A stretch of DNA of 35,682 bases from Bacillota bacterium (GCA_023395615.1 JAEWYP010000099.1:1-35682); one strand, 5' to 3'; shown: positions 22,991-30,980, counted from the first letter of the stretch. A program made the numbers and translations. The notes: generated by a model from the letters alone, not told the origin.

Positions 22991-23019
22991 TTGTACAGAT
23001 AGCCTTCGTGTGATACGAT
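22991..23019 (+). promoter_or_regulatory. Probable promoter of the zinc-ribbon membrane protein gene
   Basis: TTGTAC (22991-22996), 17 nt, TACGAT (23014-23019). The leader to the start codon is about 140 nt and contains a compact hairpin (GGAAGC, GCCC, GCTTCC at 23052-23067). A TATAAT at 23081 has no good -35 partner. No terminator was seen between the upstream gene and this promoter. Confidence 0.5.
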
Positions 23020-23164
23020 GCAGGGAGCGTTTGGGAATCTGCCAGACGTATGGAAGCGCCCGCTTCCGTCTGCGTAACGGTATAATGGACATCTGTCTGC
23101 TCGAAATTCTATCAACAGAACGACGTTACCGTTTGCGGAGGAACCGGGTGAAGGAGGTTATACG

Positions 23165-24142
23165 ATGAACTGTCCGAAATGTGGCAGCCTGTTGCCTGAC
23201 GGTACGGTGGTTTGCCCTGTATGCGGCACGCCCGTAACGCAGGCATACAGAGGATATACAACCTATCCGGGTGCGATTTCGCCGCCCGCAGGGCAGGGAT
23301 ACCCGCAGTATCCGCAGGCAGGCAACGCCGGTTATGGCGCGCAACCCCAAAGAAATACCGGTTATCAGGGATATGCGAACAATTCGCAGGGATACGGTCA
23401 GGCATATGGGCGTACGGCCAGAGAACGTGGTGATTTTTTAACCGCGATGGGAAACCTGCCGCATGTGATCCGGGACGTTTTCTCCGATCCCGGCGAAACC
23501 CTGCGCGGCATGATGGATCGCGGTGACCGCTATACCGGCGCGGTGGTAACGGTGCTGTCGTTGCTGCTTACGTTTCTGGCTGCGATTTTGGGCATGCGCA
23601 GCATGATCTCCATGCTGTACGGCGGTTTTACCCGCCTCTTTGGCGCATCGCTGGCGGGGGATACGGGCAGCATGAACCAGGGGATTAATTACATTGTGGG
23701 CAAAATGGCTGCCTCTGTGGGCGGTATCGCGGCGGTCTGCCAGCTTTTCGCGGTGATCGCGCCGCTGGCGGCAGCCTTGATTTATCTTTGCGCGTTTAAA
23801 AAAGTGCGCTTCTCATTCCTGCTTGCGTCCAATCTGGCGGCGATTTTCACACTCCCCACCATTGCCTCCTCTATCCTTTGCATGCTGTTCAGCCTTGTTT
23901 CGCCTGTGCTGGGCGGCGTGATGATCCTGCTGGGCACAGCGGCCAGTTATGTGCTGCTGTGTGCACTTCTCACTTGGATTACCGGCATGACGGATGCGAA
24001 GCTGGTGGTGACCAAGATTGCGGTGATCAGCGCGGCGGAGGGACTGAAAATCCTGTTTATCTGGCTGGTGGGCGGGGTGCTTACGGCTGCCGCGCTTACT
24101 GCGGTGGCGGGAATTGTGAACAGTCTGGGCAGCCTGATCTAA
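23165..24142 (+). CDS. Zinc-ribbon YIP1-like membrane protein
   Basis: A 325-residue protein. The first 20 residues form a zinc ribbon with CPKCG and CPVCG (C3, C6, C17, C20). A Gly/Tyr/Gln-rich low-complexity linker follows (about 25-85), then the NLPHVIRDVFSDPGETLRGMM segment, which comes before the membrane part in YIP1-type proteins, and about five membrane helices to the end. Such proteins are common in clostridia without a settled role; envelope stress or membrane organisation is a guess. The ATG follows GAAGGAGG. It has a plausible promoter of its own and lies between the glycan cluster and the merR promoter, so a functional link to either is uncertain. Confidence 0.8.
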   Translation: MNCPKCGSLLPDGTVVCPVCGTPVTQAYRGYTTYPGAISPPAGQGYPQYPQAGNAGYGAQPQRNTGYQGYANNSQGYGQAYGRTARERGDFLTAMGNLPHVIRDVFSDPGETLRGMMDRGDRYTGAVVTVLSLLLTFLAAILGMRSMISMLYGGFTRLFGASLAGDTGSMNQGINYIVGKMAASVGGIAAVCQLFAVIAPLAAALIYLCAFKKVRFSFLLASNLAAIFTLPTIASSILCMLFSLVSPVLGGVMILLGTAASYVLLCALLTWITGMTDAKLVVTKIAVISAAEGLKILFIWLVGGVLTAAALTAVAGIVNSLGSLI

Positions 24143-24176
24143 CCGGCGCGGACTTATGAGAAAAAACAAAAACCCC

Positions 24177-24207
24177 TTGACCTTGACGTTACGTCAAGGT
24201 CTATATT
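24177..24207 (+). promoter_or_regulatory. MerR-type promoter with operator dyad in the 19-bp spacer
   Basis: TTGACC (24177-24182) and TATATT (24202-24207) are 19 nt apart, the stretched spacing that MerR-family activators correct by DNA distortion. A perfect dyad fills the spacer: GACCTTGACG, TTA, CGTCAAGGTC (24179-24201). It most likely binds the TipAS-domain regulator encoded at 24407. Confidence 0.9.
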
Positions 24208-24212
24208 GTATA

Positions 24213-24345
24213 TACGGCGAGGGAAGCCGTAATACGATTTCAATTCATGAATGCTATAAAGATCGCGAGCGATTTTATTCTGTGACGAGGAGTGGAGGCG
24301 AAGACGTGGCGGTGCCTACGTCAAGACTTCGCGACGAAGTCACAG
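24213..24345 (+). ncRNA. Structured 5' leader of the merR gene, candidate regulatory RNA
   Basis: Transcription should start near 24214, leaving about 190 nt before merR. This stretch folds into at least three hairpins: TACGGC/GCCGTA at the very 5' end (24213-24231, loop GAGGGAA); GACGT-GGC paired with GCC-ACGTC (24303-24322, one bulge); and GACTTCG/CGAAGTC with loop CGA (24325-24341). A competing fold pairs CTGTGAC (24280) with GTCACAG (24339) and GCGAAG with CTTCGC, and would break the last two hairpins. The 75-codon frame across it begins upstream of the promoter and looks accidental. It matches no riboswitch class I recognise. Function is unknown. Confidence 0.5.
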
Positions 24346-24406
24346 GATCAAAGCGCCGAAAGATTGTAGCGTTAATGATTTGAAATAGCATAAGGAGGAT
24401 CACAGG

Positions 24407-25138
24407 ATGATGACGGTGCATGAGGTTGCCGAAACGGCCGGGATCAGCAGACGTACGCTGCGGTATTACGACCAGCTCGGGTTGCTTCCGCCTGCCGGGG
24501 AGAGCGAAGCTGGCTATCGCCTGTACGACGAAGCTGCTCTGCGACGGTTACAGCGGATTCTGTTCCTCCGGGAGCTGGACTTTCCTTTGAGGGAGATTGC
24601 GCCGATGCTTACGATGGAGGAACAGGACAGAAAAACTGCGGTGCTGCGCCATCGGGAACTGCTCCGGCTGAAAACGGAGCGCCTGCAGCGGCTGATCGAC
24701 CTGTGCGACCGTATCCTGAAAGGAGAAGACGAGATGAGCCTGAACGAATTTAACCCATCGACATGGGAAAACAAACGCGACGAATATGCCCGCGAGGCGA
24801 AGGAACGCTGGGGGCAAACCGACGCCTGGAAAGAGAGCGAAAAGAAAACGGCTGCATACGGTAAGGAGGATTGGAAAACGGTGAACGCGGAGAGCGAGGC
24901 CATTCTGCGTGAATTTGCCGGCCTGACAGGGCACAGCCCCACCAGCCCGGAGGTGCGCGCGGTACTTCGCAAATGGCAGGATCACATCACCGCCCGGTAC
25001 TACCACTGTACGGATGAAATCCTGGCGGGTTTGGGGCAGATGTATGTGGCCGACGAACGATTCCGGAAAAACATGAACGCCTTTGGCGAAGGCACGGCGG
25101 AACTGGTGAGTGAAGCCATTCGCCGGAGAGACGAATAA
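24407..25138 (+). CDS. MerR-family regulator with TipAS drug-sensing domain
   Basis: A 243-residue regulator. Residues 1-70 are a MerR winged helix (VHEVAETAGISRRTLRYYDQLG, then GYRLYDEAAL); a dimerising coiled coil spans about 75-112; and residues 120-240 match the TipAS domain, with FNPSTWENKRDEYAREAKERWG and a C-terminal YHCTDEILAGLGQMYVAD. TipAS domains in TipA and Mta bind thiopeptide or other hydrophobic drugs and activate export genes. The ATG follows AAGGAGGATCACAGG. Its own promoter has the MerR dyad, so it is very likely autoactivated. No efflux pump lies next to it; its other targets must be elsewhere. A terminator follows 5 nt after the stop. Confidence 0.92.
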   Translation: MMTVHEVAETAGISRRTLRYYDQLGLLPPAGESEAGYRLYDEAALRRLQRILFLRELDFPLREIAPMLTMEEQDRKTAVLRHRELLRLKTERLQRLIDLCDRILKGEDEMSLNEFNPSTWENKRDEYAREAKERWGQTDAWKESEKKTAAYGKEDWKTVNAESEAILREFAGLTGHSPTSPEVRAVLRKWQDHITARYYHCTDEILAGLGQMYVADERFRKNMNAFGEGTAELVSEAIRRRDE

Positions 25139-25143
25139 CAGAG

Positions 25144-25179
25144 ACACAAGAGTCCGGCGGTTACGCCGGACTCTTGTGT
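25144..25179 (+). terminator. Terminator of the merR transcript
   Basis: A perfect 16-bp stem (ACACAAGAGTCCGGCG with its complement) closes on a GTTA loop. The 3' arm ends in TTGTGT and TGTATTTC follows. The stem is very strong but the T tract is not perfect. It may also stop minus-strand transcription leaving the GH43 gene. Confidence 0.8.
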
Positions 25180-25306
25180 GTATTTCATGTTTCCAGAATG
25201 CTCCGCGGCTGCACCGAAAATGATGGAAGGCGACCCCGATGGGGTTTGCTTCCTCACGGCCATGATGCTCAGGACGATCAGGGTTAATAGTCGTATGATT
25301 CGGGCG

Positions 25307-26794
25307 TTACGGTTCGTCGACCCGGTAGGTAAAATCGGCCAAAACGGCGCTGCCCCCTGCTTTGCGTGTTGCGTAGCAGAACAGCCCGATACGGCAGCCC
25401 ACGAAGTGATCCAGCCGGTAAACCAGCCGGTGGGGTTCGCCGATGGTAACCCAGCGGTCGTCCTGCCAGTAATCGAAACACACCTGATCGCGCAGTTCCC
25501 GAAAATCAAACCGGGCGCGAAGGCGCACGGAGGAGGATTCCCACGGGAGATGTACTCTTTCCGCGGGAATTTCTTCAGAGGGTGCGATGGCATACGGCTG
25601 ATCCGTCGCGATGCGGGATATCAGGGACAGCGCGAAGCCGCTCTCTTCCCGGGTGATCGCCAGCTGAGCATAGCAGCCCATGAACGCGCAAAGGCCCGCA
25701 TAATCCCCGGGATTCATCGCCTGTGCGTTTACGGTGACTTCCGCGGTGCAAAGCTTACCGAAGGTGCGCTGGGTCAGCGTGTTCACAGACTGTTCCAGCC
25801 CCGTCAGAACGCGGTCAGTAGTCAGGCAAAGCCCCGCGTCCGTTACGGCGACGTAATCCTCGTGGGGTTCATGGTTCCACTGCCACAACGGGCTAAGCGG
25901 TGCGCAACGGAGCGAATCGCCGGTATAGAGCGGTGTTAAGGGTCTGCTTTCACATGCGAAGGTTTTCGGGATCGGCGGCACGCGTGGAAAGCCGTTTTCC
26001 CAGATCATGGGGGCGAGCACCGGCATGCGGCCCTCCGCGCCATGATCCTGAAACAGCATCAGGTACCAGGCCCCTTCCGGGGTTTGCACCACGCCACCCT
26101 GTGCCACACCGTAACCGGGCAGTCCTGCGTCGTCGTTCACAATCTCGCCGCCGGTAAACGCGCCGGTCAGCGTATCGGCGCGATGGCAGCACTCTGTGCG
26201 GCTTTTTCCGCGGGCCCAGTGAATGTTGAACAGATAGTATTGCCCGTTGATCTGATAAAAATGCGAGCCCTCGTAACCCAGCATAATGTCCGCCGAATCC
26301 TGCAGCGCGACCCGGTCCAGTCCGCCGGGCAGTGGCGCGGACAGATCGGGCAGCAGCTCGGTAATGCGGATTTCCCGGTTGCCGTGGGCGATATAAACCC
26401 GCCCATCGTCATCAAAAAGCAGGCTGGGATCGTAGTAGAAACCTTCCATGGCATGCCGCGCCCACGGCCCCTGAGGCTGAGTGGCTGTGAAGTGATAACT
26501 CCTGTGGGTGTCGTTGCAGACGAATACGATGTGATAAGTGCCCCGGTCATAACGCAGTGTGGCCGCCCACATGCCTTTACCGTAGATGTTGCCCCCGTCC
26601 AGCGCCTGCGCGGGCGAATCGCCCAGACGGTCGAACACATAACCGAGGTGTTCCCACTGCAGCAGGTCGAACGAACGAAGGATCTGTGCGCCGGGAAAGT
26701 AATGCATACTGGTGGTTACCATGTAGTAGGCGTTCTCTACACGAATCACGTCCGGGTCCGGGTAATCGGCATAGAGGATTGGGTTCTGGGGCAT
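25307..26794 (-). CDS. GH43 family beta-xylosidase / alpha-L-arabinofuranosidase
   Basis: A 495-residue enzyme. A five-bladed beta-propeller (about 1-300) is followed by a C-terminal beta-sandwich (about 320-495) like that of GH43 beta-xylosidases. The inverting catalytic set is visible: base D13 in YADYPDPDVIRV, pKa-tuning D122 in YYDPSLLFDDDG and acid E175 in GYEGSHFY. It lacks a signal peptide, so it acts on short imported xylo- or arabino-oligosaccharides. GGAGG lies about 8 nt before the ATG. It stands alone, with -10-like TATAGT or TATGAT sequences near 26871-26881 on the minus strand but no convincing -35. Which pentoside it prefers cannot be read from the sequence. Confidence 0.92.
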   Translation of the reverse strand: MPQNPILYADYPDPDVIRVENAYYMVTTSMHYFPGAQILRSFDLLQWEHLGYVFDRLGDSPAQALDGGNIYGKGMWAATLRYDRGTYHIVFVCNDTHRSYHFTATQPQGPWARHAMEGFYYDPSLLFDDDGRVYIAHGNREIRITELLPDLSAPLPGGLDRVALQDSADIMLGYEGSHFYQINGQYYLFNIHWARGKSRTECCHRADTLTGAFTGGEIVNDDAGLPGYGVAQGGVVQTPEGAWYLMLFQDHGAEGRMPVLAPMIWENGFPRVPPIPKTFACESRPLTPLYTGDSLRCAPLSPLWQWNHEPHEDYVAVTDAGLCLTTDRVLTGLEQSVNTLTQRTFGKLCTAEVTVNAQAMNPGDYAGLCAFMGCYAQLAITREESGFALSLISRIATDQPYAIAPSEEIPAERVHLPWESSSVRLRARFDFRELRDQVCFDYWQDDRWVTIGEPHRLVYRLDHFVGCRIGLFCYATRKAGGSAVLADFTYRVDEP

Positions 26795-26930
26795 ATTCGT
26801 GATCCTCCTGTTCCCCCGGATGCACAGCCAATAAAAAGCTTTTCAGAATCATCCGGTTCTCTTATGCGATACTATATCATAATCCGGAGTAATAAGGAAA
26901 GCGACAAACAGCAGAAGCAGCAGAGAATGG

Positions 26931-26967
26931 AAGAAAACAGGCGGCGAATAGCATATTCGTCGCCTGT
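26931..26967 (-). terminator. Terminator of the minus-strand membrane protein gene
   Basis: On the minus strand a 14-bp stem (ACAGGCGACGAATA with one G-T pair, 3-nt loop) is followed by TTTTCTTCC, about 30 nt after the stop of the gene ending at 26999. Confidence 0.88.
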
Positions 26968-26998
26968 TCGGAAATGATGCGGGATCGCACAGACTACT

Positions 26999-28480
26999 TT
27001 ACGGTACGAGGCGGATGGAAGAACAACCAAAATACTTGGAGAAGCTTACGTTCTCCCAGTAATCCGCTTCCGGTTTAATATCCATGGATTTGAAAAGGGG
27101 ATTGGAGGGCACCCTGCTGGTTGTGATGTCCTGGCCTGGCATGCTTTCGGCTATCGCTACGAGCTGGTCGTATTCCTCCGCGTAGGTTTTCAGCTGACCA
27201 TCCAGTAAATTGGAGGCCGCCTTGATACTGGGAATATCGCTCTGCATTTTAAAAGGTTCCAGCGTAGCGTGTGAAAACAGGGTGCCGGTAAACAACAGGC
27301 AAACGACTACGGTGTAAACAATCCAACTGCGTTGCGAGCCGAGCCCGTTATCCGTGCTGAGTTGGAGGCCACGCTGTTGCAGGCGGCGGAGAATAAAACC
27401 GGTCAGGTAGACGAGATTGAAAACATAGAAGAAGCAAGTGATAAAGAACTGGATATTTAACAAGCGATAAGGGCCGACAAAGTGTTCGGCATACACCGGC
27501 GGCATGAACCCGGCCGCGACGACCAGAAACGATAGGAGTAGGGCTAGCAAGGGGTGGCGATACTCCACGTTTGTCTGCTGCACAATAGCGACAGCTATGG
27601 GGAGGAATAGCAGTAAGAAGATATAAAAACGCATATCCCGGAAAATGAACGAAAGGGTATCCCTGAAAGTATAAAAGAACGCAACCGGAAGCGTATAGCG
27701 TTCGAAATTCTCGGCGATAAAACGGTTTGTATTTCCGGGAGCGAGTACTGCTAATCCATATCCGGCGAGCAAGCATAGAAAAGGCAGCAGAATTGCCCGG
27801 CGGTCTTTACGGAAGAACAAGACATAAAGGGTTAAGTAGCCAAGCAAGACGATCGTTATTGTTGATGTCGAGAAGTTTGTACCGCCCAGCAGGAATAATC
27901 CGATACACAGAAACACTAGAAGGATATTACGCTTTTTTGGCGCTTTCGAGATAAACACCCAGGATAGTAACCCTGCGCAAAGAAGCACCGAGTAGCAAAA
28001 CATAAACGCATAGCTGATTCCGCCGGTATACCAGAAGATGCCTTCCGAGATGCTCGGCATCAGTAGCAGAAACAGGCAGCTGAGCAACAGAACGCAGCAT
28101 GTGGAGGCCACTTTGGAAAAGTGAAGAATCTGGCGCAGCGTGCTGAGAAGAACAGACAGGCAAAGCGGTATCATCCCCATGAAAACAATCGGATGAATCC
28201 ATGCGAGCTTCGTGGAGCCGATCATGGGGGAAATGCACGCAAAGAGAAGGTTAAAATACGTGCCGTTCCAACCCCGGTAAAGATCAATCATACTTTTAAA
28301 AGAAGCTTGAAGCGCAGCGAACAAACCGCCGCCACTCAACAGCGCCCTTCGGGCTTCCAACGGCTGACACAGGTCATCCGCGGAAGGCCGGTTATAGAAA
28401 CCTGCGATTATCAGGGGAACGACGATCAACACCAGTGCAATGAGGAGTACCATGCGATACTTTTTGAGAAAATTTTCCAT
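26999..28480 (-). CDS. Polytopic membrane protein, DUF6056-like
   Basis: A 493-residue protein with about eleven or twelve membrane segments. The first external loop holds NRPSADDLCQPL and, further on, DLYRGWNGTYFNLL; the paired Asp residues after the first helix followed by a W-x-G-x-Y/R segment recall membrane proteins catalogued as DUF6056, which may be GT-C-type transferases. The C-terminal 90 residues are external and end in a Trp/Tyr-rich tail. The start at 28480 has GAGGA upstream; a start at 28528 would add 16 unlikely residues. It has its own promoter and terminator. Its base composition is clearly more AT-rich than its neighbours, which suggests transfer from elsewhere. Confidence 0.78.
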   Translation of the reverse strand: MENFLKKYRMVLLIALVLIVVPLIIAGFYNRPSADDLCQPLEARRALLSGGGLFAALQASFKSMIDLYRGWNGTYFNLLFACISPMIGSTKLAWIHPIVFMGMIPLCLSVLLSTLRQILHFSKVASTCCVLLLSCLFLLLMPSISEGIFWYTGGISYAFMFCYSVLLCAGLLSWVFISKAPKKRNILLVFLCIGLFLLGGTNFSTSTITIVLLGYLTLYVLFFRKDRRAILLPFLCLLAGYGLAVLAPGNTNRFIAENFERYTLPVAFFYTFRDTLSFIFRDMRFYIFLLLFLPIAVAIVQQTNVEYRHPLLALLLSFLVVAAGFMPPVYAEHFVGPYRLLNIQFFITCFFYVFNLVYLTGFILRRLQQRGLQLSTDNGLGSQRSWIVYTVVVCLLFTGTLFSHATLEPFKMQSDIPSIKAASNLLDGQLKTYAEEYDQLVAIAESMPGQDITTSRVPSNPLFKSMDIKPEADYWENVSFSKYFGCSSIRLVP

Positions 28481-28604
28481 GCGATGTCCTCGATTCGGAA
28501 GAAAGCATTCAGGCGGGAAAACGAGCAAAGAACAATCAGCAACTCATTTGCTGATGGATCGGGCAGGCGTTATCTTTTACGTCCGCAGTGAAGAATCATG
28601 ATGA

Positions 28605-28633
28605 AGTATAGCAGATAATTGAAGTGGAAACAA
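28605..28633 (-). promoter_or_regulatory. Promoter of the minus-strand membrane protein gene
   Basis: On the minus strand TTGTTT (28633-28628) and TATACT (28610-28605) are 17 nt apart. The leader is about 120 nt and contains a 7-bp dyad, TCAGCAA with TTGCTGA (28536-28554), of unknown role. Confidence 0.65.
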
Positions 28634-28735
28634 TAGTAGATGCGATATAATTAACTGAAACAGGAAAAAATGGGCGATAAACCCATGCCACGGCTTGGCT
28701 AAAACCGGTCTGACGGGCTTTCCTTTTGTCCTTTC

Positions 28736-28764
28736 TTGACAGCGCGTAGCAGTTCCCATAGAAT
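28736..28764 (+). promoter_or_regulatory. Promoter of the small gene at 28815
   Basis: TTGACA (28736-28741), exactly 17 nt, TAGAAT (28759-28764), 50 nt before the start codon. It diverges from the promoter at 28605-28633; nothing else was seen between the two. Confidence 0.88.
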
Positions 28765-28814
28765 GACAACGTGTAGATTTCTGATAAGTGGCTATAGGGG
28801 AAGGCGGGAACGGA

Positions 28815-29045
28815 ATGACTGGAAAGGCAAGCAAATACAATGCGTTGTGGGAGTATGTTCAAAGCCGAACGGAAACTGCTTTTCAAATGACGTTCGATGA
28901 AATCGGCATGGCCGCAGGCGTGCCGCTGGATCATTCGTTCCTGAATGCCAAAAAGGAACTGGAGCCGCATGGCTGGCGCGTTGGCAAGATTAGTTTGAAG
29001 GGAAAGACCGTCATTTTTGAAAAGATCACACCTGAGCCGGAGTAA
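28815..29045 (+). CDS. Small protein with a winged-helix-like domain (DUF7662-like)
   Basis: A 76-residue protein. The arrangement KYNALWEYVQSRTE, then MTFDEIGMAAGVPLDHSFLNAKKEL, then WRVGKISLKGKTVIFEKI resembles a short domain found in many bacteria in which a helix pair and a small beta hairpin suggest nucleic-acid binding. The DUF7662 name is tentative. The ATG at 28815 was chosen over an upstream in-frame start at 28788 because it lies 50 nt after the -10 box, with GGGGAAGGCGGGAA just upstream. It forms a complete single-gene unit with a near-consensus promoter and terminator. It has no evident partner. Confidence 0.7.
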   Translation: MTGKASKYNALWEYVQSRTETAFQMTFDEIGMAAGVPLDHSFLNAKKELEPHGWRVGKISLKGKTVIFEKITPEPE

Positions 29046-29103
29046 ATAAGCTACCTATTTCCGTCAGAGTAACAATGAATGGATGAAGCTGAAGCAGATA
29101 CAG

Positions 29104-29139
29104 AAAAAGGAGCCGGAAGACTACTTCCAGCTCCTTTTT
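29104..29139 (+). terminator. Bidirectional terminator between convergent genes
   Basis: AAAAAGGAGC pairs with GCTCCTTTTT, with an inner GGAAG/CTTCC stem and a short loop. The A and T runs in the arms let it serve the small plus-strand gene and the minus-strand GH13 gene. Confidence 0.9.
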
Positions 29140-29172
29140 CATTCCTGTTCAGTTAATAGTAAGGTAAACGCC

Positions 29173-30918
29173 TTATTGCAGGATCATCCCTTCGCCGGGA
29201 GCCAGTGAAACCTCGACTAACCCTTTCCATACGGGCAGAGAATGATTGCCGAACAGGTCGCACACGGCGGCTTTGCTACGCAGGGATTCCGGCAGCGCAA
29301 GTTGCGCAGTCAGGGGTTCTGTCGCGGTGTTCAGCACACACAGCAGGCGCTCGCCGGCAGTAAATCGTTCGTAGGCATACAGGCCGTTTTCCTCAGCCCG
29401 CCAGGTGCGGAACGCACCGATGCGCAGGGCTTCGTGGGTTGCGCGCAGGGCGGCCAGCTTCTGGTAATGCGTGTGGGTCGGGTTGTTTTCCACACAGTCC
29501 CAGCGCATGGGCCGGCGGTTGTCCGGGTCGTCGCCGCCTTCCATCGCCAGCTCGTCGCCGTAATAAATAATGGGCGCGCCCATGAACGTGAACTGGAAAA
29601 ACGCCGCTCCATGCAGCATGCGCACGTCGCCGCCCGCACGGGTCAGCACGCGCTTGGTATCATGCGAACCCAAAAAAGTCCACAGAACATCCTGATTTCG
29701 CTGGGGATACAGCATGGCCGCGTCGTTCAGCATCCGGTCGAATGCGACGGTGGATAGCGTATGGGTGCAGAAACGCCGCCAGATGGCGCGACTCAACACG
29801 TAATGCATGGTGGAATCGAACATGTCGCCCTGTGTGATCCATTCGCGGCTGTCGTCCCAGCATTCGGCGATCATCAGGCTGTCTGGCTTCACCTGCTTCA
29901 TCATGGCGTGGTATTTACGCCAGAAGTCCGGCCAGACCTCACTGCTGACATCCAGACGCCAGCCGTCAATCCCGCAGGTTTCCAGCCAGTATTGGCCTAC
30001 CTTGAGAAAGTACTCGGCGCAGGCTTCGTTCTTCAGGTTCAGTTTCGGCATGTAGGGTTCATGGCTGAAGGTACGATAACCGCAGGGTTCCGAATTATCG
30101 AAAAAGAACCAGTCGTAGTATTCGCTGTCCTTGCCCTTCTCCTTTGCGTCCACAAAGGGAGCGAAACCCAGACCGCTGTGGTTGAAAACCCCATCCAGCA
30201 CAAGGCGGATGCCGTTCTGATGCAGCTCGTCGCACAGCGCTTTCAGGTCTTCCTGCGTGCCAAGCAGCGGATCAATCTGGTAGTAATCAAACGTGTTGTA
30301 GCGGTGGGCGCTGTCGCTAAGAAAAATCGGAGTGGTGTACACCAGCTTGACGCCCAGCTCTTTTAAATAAGGCACGGCCGCGCGAATGCCGTTCAGGTTG
30401 CCGCCGAAACGGAAGGTGCTTTGCACCCGGTCGCTGTTCCAGGGCTCCAGTCCATCTTCGGGCTTGCCTTCGCGGCGGAAACGATCCGGGAAAATCTGAT
30501 ACCCGACCGCGCCACGCGCCCAATCCGGCATGGGCTCGGCCGGGTAAGCGTAGGCGAAGGTGAAGCATTCGCTGATGTCGTCTTCCCCGTCGCCCGCGCG
30601 CAGGCCGTTGGAATCCAGTTTGAAAAGGCGGTCGCCGTCGGCGTACAGGTAAAAAAGATACTTGATCCGCGGATCATCCCAATGGAAGCGAACTTCGTAA
30701 AAATCAAACAGGTCGTCGCGGAAAGCAACAGCCATGGGGTAATCCTGCGCGCCTGCAAAGGGATTGGGGAAGGTGTAGGGGTTTGCCACACGGGCAACCG
30801 CGCGCTTAAAATCCCCTCGGCCGGTGCGCAGGCGCAGCACCACATCGCCTTCCGGGGTGGCATGGCGATATTCCAGCCACGGCATATGAAATACGGAACC
30901 TAACGAAATCTGTTTCAA
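29173..30918 (-). CDS. GH13 alpha-amylase family enzyme, neopullulanase/maltogenic amylase type
   Basis: A 581-residue retaining enzyme. An N-terminal beta-sandwich (about 1-130) like the CBM34 domain of cyclomaltodextrinases precedes the barrel. Conserved regions are DGVFNHSG, GWRLDVSSE with nucleophile D323, IAECWDD with acid/base E352 and LGSHDTKR with D420. No signal peptide is present, so it hydrolyses imported maltodextrins or cyclodextrins in the cytoplasm. The start is a TTG: AGGGAGG lies 7 nt upstream and the first ATG is 11 codons in, beyond the beginning of the domain. It follows the LacI-family gene by 82 nt on the same strand and ends at a shared terminator. Confidence 0.92.
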   Translation of the reverse strand: MKQISLGSVFHMPWLEYRHATPEGDVVLRLRTGRGDFKRAVARVANPYTFPNPFAGAQDYPMAVAFRDDLFDFYEVRFHWDDPRIKYLFYLYADGDRLFKLDSNGLRAGDGEDDISECFTFAYAYPAEPMPDWARGAVGYQIFPDRFRREGKPEDGLEPWNSDRVQSTFRFGGNLNGIRAAVPYLKELGVKLVYTTPIFLSDSAHRYNTFDYYQIDPLLGTQEDLKALCDELHQNGIRLVLDGVFNHSGLGFAPFVDAKEKGKDSEYYDWFFFDNSEPCGYRTFSHEPYMPKLNLKNEACAEYFLKVGQYWLETCGIDGWRLDVSSEVWPDFWRKYHAMMKQVKPDSLMIAECWDDSREWITQGDMFDSTMHYVLSRAIWRRFCTHTLSTVAFDRMLNDAAMLYPQRNQDVLWTFLGSHDTKRVLTRAGGDVRMLHGAAFFQFTFMGAPIIYYGDELAMEGGDDPDNRRPMRWDCVENNPTHTHYQKLAALRATHEALRIGAFRTWRAEENGLYAYERFTAGERLLCVLNTATEPLTAQLALPESLRSKAAVCDLFGNHSLPVWKGLVEVSLAPGEGMILQ

Positions 30919-30942
30919 AAGAAAACCTCCCTGAAGAAATCG

Positions 30943-30980
30943 GGCCGGGCGTTGCCGCCGCTGGGAGGCAAAACCCGGCC
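30943..30980 (-). promoter_or_regulatory. Hairpin between the LacI and GH13 genes
   Basis: On the minus strand GGCCGGG pairs with CCCGGCC and an inner TTGCC pairs with GGCAA. CGATTTCTTC follows, so it may be a weak terminator or attenuator that sets the ratio of regulator to enzyme, or a processing site. Confidence 0.55.

Noticed and set aside
23052..23067. GGAAGC-GCCC-GCTTCC hairpin as a terminator of the glycan cluster
   Set aside because: No T tract, and it lies downstream of the next gene's likely promoter.
24247..24285. 12-codon frame in the merR leader as a possible leader peptide
   Set aside because: No ribosome binding site before the ATG. Kept only as a remote possibility for a drug-stalled switch.
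24156..24383. 75-codon plus-strand frame before merR
   Set aside because: It starts upstream of the mapped promoter elements and spans the MerR operator; no ribosome site; Arg/Ser-rich with no recognisable family.
26816..26887. Three copies of ATCCGG/CCGGAT around the GH43 start region, two of them 31 bp apart
   Set aside because: Six-base repeats are too short to call operators without a regulator gene nearby or conservation data.
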